Below are positions 1 to 6,606 of a stretch of 24,375 nt of DNA, piece by piece. The notes under the pieces were generated by a model. It was not told where the DNA came from. It saw nothing but the letters and a program-made list of their open reading frames with translations, and did no database searches. Source of the stretch: an uncultured Lachnospiraceae bacterium (GTDB taxonomy: Bacteria; Bacillota; Clostridia; Lachnospirales; Lachnospiraceae); the NCBI GenBank assembly GCA_910588295.1, contig CAJUQO010000039.1, positions 5,737 through 30,111 of the forward strand, in the 5' to 3' direction. The translations under genes and the position numbers were made by a program. Position 1 is the stretch's first letter; each line of letters starts with the position of its first letter.

Positions 1-96
1 TCATGAGAATCCAGCCTTCTTTCGATAGAAGCAAATTTCTCGTCATGAGAATCCAGCCTTCTTTCGATAGAAGCAAATTTCTCGTCATGAGAATCC
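1..96. repeat. 42-bp tandem repeat inside the coiled-coil gene
   Basis: Positions 1-42 and 43-84 are identical, and a third copy starts at 85 and matches for 12 bp. Each unit encodes 14 residues on the minus strand, so gain or loss of a unit keeps the frame. The array may extend beyond the left edge. Confidence 0.9.
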
Positions 97-248
97 AATC
101 TGCTCTCGATAGAATCCAGTCTGCCCTCGATGGAGTCGAGCCTGTTTTCAATAGAGTCGAATTTTTCTTCGAAAGGTTTCAATTTAAAATCCAGTCTGGA
201 ATCGACGAGATGAGAAATGGCGGCTAAATCTTCGTGGGTTAAGATCAT
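1..248 (-). CDS. coiled-coil repeat protein, 5' part only
   Basis: Unrecognised. The reading frame is open from an ATG at 248 to the left edge of the window, so the C-terminus is missing. The start is well supported by GGAAAGGAGG about 8 nt upstream on the minus strand. The protein begins MILTHEDLAAISHL and then becomes a charged repeat of the RLDSIE type (residues about 33-60), followed by 14-residue units reading RLDSHDEKFASIER. These have the hydrophobic spacing expected of a coiled coil. The 14-residue units are encoded by 42-bp DNA repeats that are identical at 1-42 and 43-84. Such proteins are common in Clostridia and no biochemical role can be assigned. Copy number of the repeat may vary between strains. 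Confidence 0.75.
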   Translation of the reverse strand, partial: MILTHEDLAAISHLVDSRLDFKLKPFEEKFDSIENRLDSIEGRLDSIESRLDSHDEKFASIERRLDSHDEKFASIERRLDSH

Positions 249-277
249 GGTATTGTCCTCCTTTCCATTTTGTTGAC

Positions 278-306
278 AGTTTAACACATTTGAGTAAAGA
301 TGTCCA
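278..306 (-). promoter_or_regulatory. predicted promoter of the coiled-coil gene
   Basis: On the minus strand TGGACA (306-301) and TAAACT (283-278) are separated by exactly 17 bp, about 30 nt upstream of the start codon. This is a predicted sigma-A promoter, seen by consensus only. Confidence 0.5.
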
Positions 307-348
307 CAAAAATGCAAATGTTTTCATCTGAAAAAGAAAAACCACCCA

Positions 349-377
349 TTGAAAATCCTTGATAAAAAGTATACAAT
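349..377 (+). promoter_or_regulatory. predicted promoter of the serC operon
   Basis: TTGAAA (349-354) and TACAAT (372-377) have a 17-bp spacer. Transcription would begin near 384, giving a short leader to the serC start at 423. No riboswitch or attenuator is visible in this leader. Confidence 0.7.
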
Positions 378-422
378 GTAACGCGAGTGCATTTGACGAT
401 AACTTGAGGAGGTTATGAAAAA

Positions 423-1505
423 ATGAGTCGAGTATATAATTTTTCCGCGGGCCCGGCGGTACTGCCGGAAGAAGTGCTGCGCGAGGTGCAGCAGGAGATG
501 CTGGATTACCGGGGCAGCGGCCAGTCCGTGATGGAGATGAGCCACCGTTCCAGGGTTTTTGACGAAATCATTAAGGAAGCGGAGGCAGATCTGCGGGAGT
601 TGATGGCGATTCCCGAGAACTATAAAGTTTTATTTTTGCAGGGCGGCGCTTCCCTGCAATTTGCCATGATTCCGATGAATCTGATGAAAAATAGAGTGGC
701 CGATTATATTGTCACTGGCCAGTGGGCGAAAAAGGCATGGCAGGAGGCGCAGAAATATGGTAAAGCCGTGAAGATTGCATCCTCGGAGGATCAGACCTTT
801 TCCTATATCCCGGACTGCTCTGACCTGCCTATTGATGATGATGCGGATTATGTATACATCTGCCAGAATAACACGATATACGGAACGGCGTTCAAGAAAC
901 TGCCGGATACCAAAGGGAAACTTCTCGTGGCGGACATTTCGTCCTGTTTCCTGTCCGAGCCTGTAGATGTGTCAAAGTATGGTATCCTCTACGGCGGCGT
1001 ACAGAAAAACGTGGGCCCGGCGGGCATGGTGATCGCTATTGTCCGGGAGGATCTGATCACTGACGATGTGCTGGAGGGAACTCCCACCATGATGAAATAT
1101 AAGACCCATGCCGATGCGGACTCTTTGTATAATACGCCGAACTGCTGGAGCATTTATGTCTGCGGCAAAGTATTTAAATGGCTGAAACAGATGGGCGGCC
1201 TGGAGGCGATGAGGGAGCGCAATGTGAAAAAAGCGGCGGTTCTCTATGATTTTCTGGACGAGAGCCGGATGTTTAGGGGAACAGTGAGAAAAGAGGACCG
1301 TTCTCTGATGAATGTGCCCTTTGTCACCGGGGATAAGGAGCTGGATGCCCGGTTTGTAAAGGAAGCCGAGGCGGCCGGGTTTATCAACCTGAAAGGCCAC
1401 CGTTCCGTCGGCGGTATGCGGGCCAGCATTTATAATGCCATGCCCATGGAAGGCGTGGAGAAGCTGGCGGCGTTTATGAAAAAGTTTGAGGAGGAGAACC
1501 GCTAA
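423..1505 (+). CDS. serC: phosphoserine aminotransferase
   Basis: SerC is a PLP enzyme that converts 3-phosphohydroxypyruvate and glutamate to phosphoserine, the second step of serine synthesis in the cytoplasm (EC 2.6.1.52). The 360-residue length is normal. It opens with the family signature MSRVYNFSAGPAVLP. The phosphate-binding GGAS is at 74-77, the aspartate facing the PLP ring is D171, and the Schiff-base lysine is K195 in GGVQKNVGPAG. GAGGAGG (406-412) lies 10 nt before the ATG. An ATG at 415 is followed at once by a stop and is not used. The stop codon shares one base with the serA start, so the two are translationally coupled. Confidence 0.97.
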   Translation: MSRVYNFSAGPAVLPEEVLREVQQEMLDYRGSGQSVMEMSHRSRVFDEIIKEAEADLRELMAIPENYKVLFLQGGASLQFAMIPMNLMKNRVADYIVTGQWAKKAWQEAQKYGKAVKIASSEDQTFSYIPDCSDLPIDDDADYVYICQNNTIYGTAFKKLPDTKGKLLVADISSCFLSEPVDVSKYGILYGGVQKNVGPAGMVIAIVREDLITDDVLEGTPTMMKYKTHADADSLYNTPNCWSIYVCGKVFKWLKQMGGLEAMRERNVKKAAVLYDFLDESRMFRGTVRKEDRSLMNVPFVTGDKELDARFVKEAEAAGFINLKGHRSVGGMRASIYNAMPMEGVEKLAAFMKKFEEENR

Positions 1506-2668
1506 TGTATACCTATACCTGTTTAAATCCGCTCTCCCATGTGGGTACGGATAAATTTTCCAGGGCGTACAGCCAGGTAGATTCGATGGATGAGGCCCAG
1601 GCCGTCCTGGTGCGCAGCGCGTCCATGCTGGATATGGAGCTGCCGGAGAATCTGGTCTGTGTGGCCAGGGCCGGCGCCGGAGTCAATAATATTCCTCTGG
1701 ATGCCTGTGCTGAGCAGGGGATTGTGGTGTTCAACACGCCGGGAGCCAACGCCAACGGCGTAAAAGAGATGGTCATTGCCGGTATGCTTCTGGCGTCCCG
1801 CGATATCGTCAGCGGTATTGAGTGGGTACGGCAAAACGCGGATCAGGACAATATCGGCAAGCTGGCGGAGAAACAGAAGAAAAAATTTGCCGGATGTGAG
1901 ATCGCGGGAAAGAAGCTGGGGATCATCGGCCTGGGCGCCATCGGTGTGAAGGTGGCCAACACGGCCACCCATCTGGGTATGGAGGTCTACGGTTACGATC
2001 CCTACATATCTGTGGAGGCGGCCTGGAACCTGTCCAGGACTATTAAGCATATAGAGAATGTAGAGGATATCTATCGGGAGTGTGACTATATCACCATCCA
2101 TGTGCCTCTGATGGACAGCACAAAGAATATGATCGACAAAAATGCCATTAAAATGATGAAGGATGAGGTGGTGCTTCTGAATTTCGCCCGGGATCTTCTG
2201 GTGGATGAGGCGGCTCTGGTGGAGGCCCTGAACGAGGGCAAGGTGAAAAAATATGTATCGGATTTTGCCAATCCCACTGTGGCCGGAGCCAATAATGTGC
2301 TGATTACGCCCCATCTGGGCGCTTCTACCCTGGAGTCGGAAGACAACTGCGCCCTGATGGCTGTGCAGGAGGTTCGCGATTATCTGGAAAACGGGAATAT
2401 CCATAATTCCGTCAATTATCCTGCCTGTGATTTCGGTGTGTGTACCACCGCCGGACGGCTGGCGATCTGCCATAAAAATGTAGTGCATATGATCAATAAA
2501 TTCACGAAAGTTATCGGTGATATGGGATTGAATATTGCCACCATGACCAACAAGAGCAAAAATGATTATGCCTACACGGTTATCGATGTGGAGTCCCCCC
2601 TGAATGAGGATATTGCCGGTCGCCTCAGGGAAATCAAGGGTGTTTTGAAGGTCAGGATCGTAAAATAA
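1505..2668 (+). CDS. serA: 3-phosphoglycerate dehydrogenase-like protein with C-terminal ACT domain
   Basis: SerA oxidises 3-phosphoglycerate to 3-phosphohydroxypyruvate with NAD, the first committed step of serine synthesis. At 387 residues it is a short form: substrate and nucleotide domains, then an ACT domain from about residue 317 that in this family usually senses serine. The NAD-binding GLGAIG is at 142-147, the catalytic arginine is R229 in NFARD, and the histidine is H270 in ITPHLGAST. The segment that normally reads DVFxxEP reads SDFANP here, so the glutamate of the usual Arg-Glu-His set seems to be absent. Start overlaps the serC stop (TAATG). Confidence 0.93.
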   Translation: MYTYTCLNPLSHVGTDKFSRAYSQVDSMDEAQAVLVRSASMLDMELPENLVCVARAGAGVNNIPLDACAEQGIVVFNTPGANANGVKEMVIAGMLLASRDIVSGIEWVRQNADQDNIGKLAEKQKKKFAGCEIAGKKLGIIGLGAIGVKVANTATHLGMEVYGYDPYISVEAAWNLSRTIKHIENVEDIYRECDYITIHVPLMDSTKNMIDKNAIKMMKDEVVLLNFARDLLVDEAALVEALNEGKVKKYVSDFANPTVAGANNVLITPHLGASTLESEDNCALMAVQEVRDYLENGNIHNSVNYPACDFGVCTTAGRLAICHKNVVHMINKFTKVIGDMGLNIATMTNKSKNDYAYTVIDVESPLNEDIAGRLREIKGVLKVRIVK

Positions 2669-2719
2669 GCCGGAAAACGGGCGGTCAGCCTGTCTGAACC
2701 GCCGGCGAAGGAGGAATGT

Positions 2720-3961
2720 ATGGCGCAGATTAAACCGTTTTGCGGTATCCGTCCCCGCCGGGATCTGGCGGAACGGATCGCGGCACTGCCGTATGATGTA
2801 TACAGCCGAGGGGAAGCCAGGAAAGAGGTGGAGAGAGAACCGCTTTCATTTCTGAAAGTTGACCGGGCGGAAACGCAGTTTCCTCCCGGTACGGATATTT
2901 ACGAGGCGTGTGTCTATGAGAAGGCCAGGGATACCCTGGCGCAGATGCTCCGCGAGGGAGAGTTTGTCCGTGACGATGCGGCCTGTTATTATCTGTATGA
3001 GCAGAATATGGCGGGTCATCGCCAGACGGGGATCGTTGGCTGCGCCTCTATTGACGACTATATAGGTCAGACAATCAAGAAACACGAAAATACCCGGGAG
3101 GAGAAAGAGCGGGATCGTTTCCGCCATATTGATATCTGCGGTATGCAGACGGGCCCGATCTTCCTGGCCTATCGGGCTGACGCGACTCTTAAAGCTCTGG
3201 TGGCGGAAGCGAAAACGGCGGAACCGGAGACGGCTTTTTGTTCTCCCGACGGTGTGGGGCATCGGATATGGGTGATCCGTGACGGGGAGCGGATAGAGAA
3301 GATCCGCAGGCTGTTTGCGGGAATAGACAGTATTTATATTGCCGACGGGCACCATCGCGCCGCTTCGGCGGTGAAGGTGGGATTGAAACGGCGCGGGGAG
3401 CATCCGGGCTGCGATGGTTCGGAGCCGTTTAACTATTTTCTTTCTGTATTGTTTCCCGATGATGAATTGCAGATTCTGGATTATAACCGGGTGATCTTGG
3501 ATACGGGAGGGCTGGAGCCTGGGGAACTGCCGAACCAGATACGGGAGAAATTTACGGTGGAAGGGCCCTTTACCCATGCCGTGCGCCCGTCCGGTAAAGG
3601 AGAGTTCAGTCTGTATGACGCGTCCGGGTGGTACCGCCTTAAGATCCGGCCGGAGTACAGATCCGATGATCCGGTGGAGGGGCTGGATGTGTCTATCCTC
3701 CAGAAAGAAGTACTGGAACCCATATTCCATATAGAGGATCCCAGGATAGATCCGCGGATCGATTTCGTGGGCGGTATCCGTGGGCTTGAGGAGCTGGAGC
3801 GGCGTGTACACCGGGATGCGGGGGCGGCTTTTGCCCTGTATCCCACATCCATCGGAGAACTCTTTGCCGTGGCGGATGCGGGCCGGTTGATGCCGCCCAA
3901 ATCCACCTGGTTTGAGCCCAAGCTGCGGAGCGGGCTGTTTTTACATAGTCTGGAAGATTGA
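2720..3961 (+). CDS. DUF1015 family protein linked to serine synthesis
   Basis: A 413-residue protein that I recognise as DUF1015. The start follows GAAGGAGGAATGT; a closer ATG at 2716 is in another frame. Visible motifs are PYDV (24-27), a conserved polar stretch KKHENTREEKERDR (120-133) and IADGHHRAASA (207-217). The DGHHRxxSA motif resembles the phosphate-binding motif of the ParB/sulfiredoxin fold, a fold that includes free serine kinases; this comparison is my inference. The gene lies 51 bp after serA and is probably in the same transcript. No serB is present here, so a role in phosphoserine or serine metabolism is plausible but unproven. Confidence 0.85.
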   Translation: MAQIKPFCGIRPRRDLAERIAALPYDVYSRGEARKEVEREPLSFLKVDRAETQFPPGTDIYEACVYEKARDTLAQMLREGEFVRDDAACYYLYEQNMAGHRQTGIVGCASIDDYIGQTIKKHENTREEKERDRFRHIDICGMQTGPIFLAYRADATLKALVAEAKTAEPETAFCSPDGVGHRIWVIRDGERIEKIRRLFAGIDSIYIADGHHRAASAVKVGLKRRGEHPGCDGSEPFNYFLSVLFPDDELQILDYNRVILDTGGLEPGELPNQIREKFTVEGPFTHAVRPSGKGEFSLYDASGWYRLKIRPEYRSDDPVEGLDVSILQKEVLEPIFHIEDPRIDPRIDFVGGIRGLEELERRVHRDAGAAFALYPTSIGELFAVADAGRLMPPKSTWFEPKLRSGLFLHSLED

Positions 3962-3971
3962 AAAACGGGTG

Positions 3972-4022
3972 ACTGTTCAGCACAGTTACAAAAACGGTAT
4001 GATTGCAAAGGTACTGAACAGT
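3972..4022. repeat. inverted repeat between DUF1015 and the aminotransferase
   Basis: ACTGTTCAG (3972-3980) and CTGAACAGT (4014-4022) are perfect 9-bp arms with a 33-nt loop that ends about 25 nt before the next start. There is no T run, so it is unlikely to terminate transcription. It could be an mRNA-stability hairpin or an operator. Confidence 0.45.
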
Positions 4023-4047
4023 TAATGAAACGGTAGGAGGAACGAGT

Positions 4048-5238
4048 ATGCTGGTAAAGCAATATAAAGACATGTTGGGTGCCAAGTCGGTGATCAGGGA
4101 GATCTCCGAGTACGGCGGACGCAGGGCGAAGGAGATCGGCTATGAGAACGTATTTGACTACAGTCTGGGTAATCCGTCTGTGCCCACCCCTGCGGCGTTT
4201 AATGATGAGCTGATTCGCCTGGTGAAGGAGGAAGGGATGACGGGGCTGCACGGCTACAGCCCGTCTCTGGGTATTGATTATGTGCGGGAGGCCATTGCGG
4301 ATTCTCTGAACCGGAGATTCGGGATGGCCTACACGAAGGATCATATTTTCCCAACCAGCGGCTGCGCGGCAGCCCTCACCCATGCGTTTCATCTGGTGAC
4401 GGTGCCGGGGGATACGGTGCTGACCTTTGCGCCCTATTTTCCGGAATACCACCCTTACGTGGATCTTACGGGAGCGCGTCTCAAGGTAGTGCCGCCGGAT
4501 GTAAAAAATTTTCAGGTGGATTTTGAAAAATTTGAGGAGGCTCTCACGCCGGATGTGATGGCTCTTCTGGTCAATACGCCTAACAATCCATCGGGAACGG
4601 TGCTCACACCGGAGACGCTGACAACCATGGCGGATATTCTGAAACGCAAGGAGAAAGAGTTTGGCCATGACATATACCTGATCTCTGACGAGCCTTACAG
4701 GGAGATTGTATTTGCCGGTGTGGATGCCCCCTACGTGGCGAAATATTATGACAAGACGATCACCTGCTATTCGTTCAGCAAATCGGTATCTCTGCCGGGA
4801 GAGCGTATCGGTTATGTGGCTATCGCGCCGGAGTGTCCCGAGGCAGAGACCATGATCCAGATGTGCGGTCAGATCTCCCGCGGCGTGGGACATAACTGTC
4901 CCTCTTCGCTGATCCAGAGAGCCGTCGTAAGCGTACTGGATATGACCAGCGATCTTTCCGTTTATGAAAAGAATATGAATATTCTGTATAAAGAGCTGAC
5001 CGGTTTGGGATTTTCTATCGTTAAACCCAGCGGTACCTTCTACATGTTCCCCCAAGCGCTGGAGGAGGACGCGAAGGTATTTGCCCAGAAAGCGCTGAAA
5101 TATGATCTGCTGCTGGTACCCGGCGATACGTTTGAATGCCCGGGATATTTCCGTATTGCCTACTGTATTGACACGGAAAAGGTGGAGCGTTCTCTCGATG
5201 CCTTCCGTCGTTTTGTGAAAACGGAATACAGGATGTAA
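4048..5238 (+). CDS. PLP-dependent class I/II aminotransferase
   Basis: A 396-residue fold-type I aminotransferase. Family motifs are NTPNNPSGT (176-184), SDEPY (213-217), the PLP-binding lysine K245 in YSFSKS, and R369 in FRIAYC, which normally binds the substrate alpha-carboxylate. The ribosome site is GGTAGGAGGAACGAGT before ATG 4048. It follows the serine genes on the same strand after 86 bp and may be co-transcribed with them. Aspartate or another amino acid could be the amino donor; the sequence does not fix the substrate. The long minus-strand frame that overlaps it is a shadow. Confidence 0.9.
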   Translation: MLVKQYKDMLGAKSVIREISEYGGRRAKEIGYENVFDYSLGNPSVPTPAAFNDELIRLVKEEGMTGLHGYSPSLGIDYVREAIADSLNRRFGMAYTKDHIFPTSGCAAALTHAFHLVTVPGDTVLTFAPYFPEYHPYVDLTGARLKVVPPDVKNFQVDFEKFEEALTPDVMALLVNTPNNPSGTVLTPETLTTMADILKRKEKEFGHDIYLISDEPYREIVFAGVDAPYVAKYYDKTITCYSFSKSVSLPGERIGYVAIAPECPEAETMIQMCGQISRGVGHNCPSSLIQRAVVSVLDMTSDLSVYEKNMNILYKELTGLGFSIVKPSGTFYMFPQALEEDAKVFAQKALKYDLLLVPGDTFECPGYFRIAYCIDTEKVERSLDAFRRFVKTEYRM

Positions 5239-5531
5239 GGTAATCATACAGGAAAAGTTGAAAAAATCATGTAAAAAATATACAATTATAGGTTTCGCCG
5301 GAAAAGTAAATTGATTAATTTGTTTTATGGGCAACTTCAACAGAAAAAAATAAGTATGCCAAAAAAAGTATTATAATTGTGTATTCCTAACCCCCGGATA
5401 ACGTGAAATGGGTGAGTCAGTTTGACGCGGAAAAACCTGTGAAATGTGAACGCAAATAGGGTTAGGGATTGACTTTTCCGCAGTTTTCTATTATGATGCA
5501 TTTGTTAAGTACCTGATAGGAGAGAATCAGT
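5239..5531. other. 293-bp intergenic region with a candidate structured element
   Basis: No gene seen. The left half is AT-rich. CCTAACCC (5386-5393) and GGGTTAGG (5459-5466) form perfect 8-bp arms around 65 nt in which GTGAAATG occurs twice (5403 and 5440). A TATAAT at 5372-5377 lies just before the left arm but lacks a convincing -35. The right arm ends two bases before the -35 of the next promoter. It could be a small RNA closed by a terminal stem or a pair of operator half-sites. I do not match it to a riboswitch class I know. Confidence 0.4.
5469..5497 (+). promoter_or_regulatory. predicted promoter of the HPr-like gene
   Basis: TTGACT (5469-5474) and TATGAT (5492-5497) with a 17-bp spacer, 35 nt before the start codon. 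It probably serves both the HPr-like and H1-like genes, which end at the terminator at 6331. Confidence 0.75.
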
Positions 5532-5777
5532 ATGAAAAAAGAACAGGTTATAGTATCCAACGCTATAGAAAAAGAACATTCCCTTGCACATCTTGTTCAA
5601 ATTGCCTGCAAGTATGACAGTAGAATCAGTATAGCATATGATAATAAGACGTTGAATGCCAAGAGCATTATCGGAGTTATGTCCCTGAACCCGCAGGTTG
5701 GTTCAGCACTTATTATCACGGCAGAAGGGGCAGACGAGGAAGAAGCGATCAGAGAAATTATTGATTATCTCCAATAA
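5532..5777 (+). CDS. HPr-family protein, Crh-like (no His-15)
   Basis: An 81-residue protein with the HPr fold signature, including AKSIIGVMSLN (43-53). In HPr the serine of this motif (Ser46; here S45) is phosphorylated by HPr kinase, and His15 in GLHARPA carries phosphate in the sugar PTS. Aligning back from HLVQ, the segment here is IEKEHSLAHLVQ, which puts K14 at the His15 position and H16 at the Arg17 position. It therefore should not relay PTS phosphate. This is the pattern of Bacillus Crh, which keeps Ser46 but has Gln at 15 and acts as a CcpA corepressor. A Crh-like regulatory role is inferred. RBS AGGAGAG precedes the ATG. Confidence 0.85.
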   Translation: MKKEQVIVSNAIEKEHSLAHLVQIACKYDSRISIAYDNKTLNAKSIIGVMSLNPQVGSALIITAEGADEEEAIREIIDYLQ

Positions 5778-5810
5778 GTATCAAAGGTCATGAAACGGAG
5801 GAGCAGGATT

Positions 5811-6305
5811 ATGGCAGAAAATAAGAAAGTAAATACAGAGAAAGAAACAGATATTAGCGAGCCCTTGAAGAAGGGGGCGCAGGAAGCAATGGAAGCGGCT
5901 ACGGAAGCCGTGGAAGTGGTGAAGAAGACGGCAAGGAAGACCGGCAGAAGGGCTAAGAAGGCGGCTACCACAGCGAAAAAGACTGTGGAGGAGAAATCCG
6001 CGACAGCGAAGGAGGCTGCGGCTGAGACGGTGGAAGCCGTGAAAAAGACAGCGAAGGAGACGGCTGCCAGCGTGAAGAAGACGGCTAAGAAAGAGTATAC
6101 AAAGGCAGCCCTGAAGGAGACATATATTCAGGCGGACGGCCGTGAGTATAAGGAGAGTGAGATCCTGGCAAAGGTAGAGCAGGCATATATGGATGCCGGA
6201 AACAAACTCACTTCCATGAAATCTCTCCAGCTTTATATCAAGCCGGAAGATAACGCCGCATATTATGTGATTAATGCGGAGGTTACAGGAAAGGTAGATT
6301 TGTAA
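5811..6305 (+). CDS. DUF6465-like protein with histone H1-like Lys/Ala tail
   Basis: A 164-residue protein in two parts. Residues about 20-100 are a low-complexity Lys/Ala/Glu region with repeats such as VKKTAKETA and AVEVVKKTARKTG, like bacterial histone H1-like tails. Residues about 105-164 form a compact domain beginning ETYIQADGREYKESEI, which I recognise with moderate confidence as DUF6465. The start at 5811 is chosen because CGGAGG (5796-5801) lies 9 nt before it; an in-frame ATG at 5790 would contain that ribosome site inside the gene. DNA or nucleoid binding by the tail is an inference. It follows the HPr-like gene after 33 bp in the same transcript. Confidence 0.8.
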   Translation: MAENKKVNTEKETDISEPLKKGAQEAMEAATEAVEVVKKTARKTGRRAKKAATTAKKTVEEKSATAKEAAAETVEAVKKTAKETAASVKKTAKKEYTKAALKETYIQADGREYKESEILAKVEQAYMDAGNKLTSMKSLQLYIKPEDNAAYYVINAEVTGKVDL

Positions 6306-6330
6306 TCGAATAGAGGAAGGCATGAAAGAG

Positions 6331-6378
6331 AGCTGAAAGGAACATCCGATGGGGTAAAATGTTCCCTTCAGCTTTTTT
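6331..6378 (+). terminator. Rho-independent terminator
   Basis: AGCTGAAAGGAACAT (6331-6345) pairs with ATGTTCCCTTCAGCT (6359-6373) with one mismatch and is followed by a run of T to 6378. It ends the HPr/H1-like transcript. Confidence 0.9.
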
Positions 6379-6399
6379 GATTTCCTCAAAAGGGATATA

Positions 6400-6430
6400 A
6401 AAAAGCCCTGAGAAAATCTCAGGGCTTTTT
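6400..6430. terminator. bidirectional terminator, originally of tRNA-Thr
   Basis: AAAAAGCCCTGAGA (6400-6413) and TCTCAGGGCTTTTT (6417-6430) form a perfect 14-bp stem with an AAA loop and T runs on both strands. It sits 4 bp from the displaced tRNA 3' fragment, so before the insertion it was most likely the terminator of the minus-strand tRNA-Thr gene. Confidence 0.9.
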
Positions 6431-6434
6431 ACCA

Positions 6435-6477
6435 GAGCCGATATGCGGATTCGAACCGCAGACCTACGCATTACGAG
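6435..6477. repeat. attL, displaced 3' half of tRNA-Thr
   Basis: 43 bp identical to 15370-15412. It covers the tRNA acceptor 3' strand, T arm, variable loop and the 3' side of the anticodon arm. Identity stops abruptly on both sides. Beyond 6477 the sequence departs from the tRNA. Confidence 0.95.
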
Positions 6478-6487
6478 AGGGTATGAG

Positions 6488-6523
6488 GCCGTTTTCCCGC
6501 ATAGCGTAACGCAGGAAAACGGC
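6488..6523. repeat. inverted repeat beside attL
   Basis: GCCGTTTTCC (6488-6497) and GGAAAACGGC (6514-6523) are perfect 10-bp arms; the loop contains the near-palindrome GCGTAACGC. ACGCAGGA (6509-6516) can pair instead with TCCTGCGT (6543-6550). No T run follows on either strand, so it may be a recombination or mRNA-end structure rather than a terminator. Confidence 0.55.
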
Positions 6524-6572
6524 TAAAACACTGGATTTGTTCTCCTGCGTCCTCTAACTGTCCGTAAATTCC

Positions 6573-6591
6573 GGTAGACAAATGGTAGACA
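6573..6591. repeat. left terminal repeat, likely integrase arm site
   Basis: GGTAGACAAATGGTAGACA, which holds GGTAGACA twice with an 11-bp period. The same 19 bp occur near the other end (15268-15286), in the same orientation. Paired direct repeats just inside both ends fit arm-type sites bound by the N-terminal domain of Tn916-type integrases; binding is inferred. Confidence 0.7.
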
Positions 6592-6606
6592 GGATAACGT
6601 GGCGGA

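Noticed and set aside
3..227. Plus-strand frame of 74 residues with repeats
   Set aside because: It is the complement of the minus-strand coiled-coil gene, which has a strong ribosome site, a promoter and a sensible heptad-like pattern.
3481..5340. Minus-strand open frame of 619 residues opposite DUF1015 and the aminotransferase
   Set aside because: No ribosome site; composition is His/Arg-rich shadow sequence of two well-supported plus-strand genes.
5386..5466. Match to a cyclic-di-GMP or cyclic-di-AMP riboswitch
   Set aside because: A GACGC-like piece is present, but the conserved core sequences of those classes are not.
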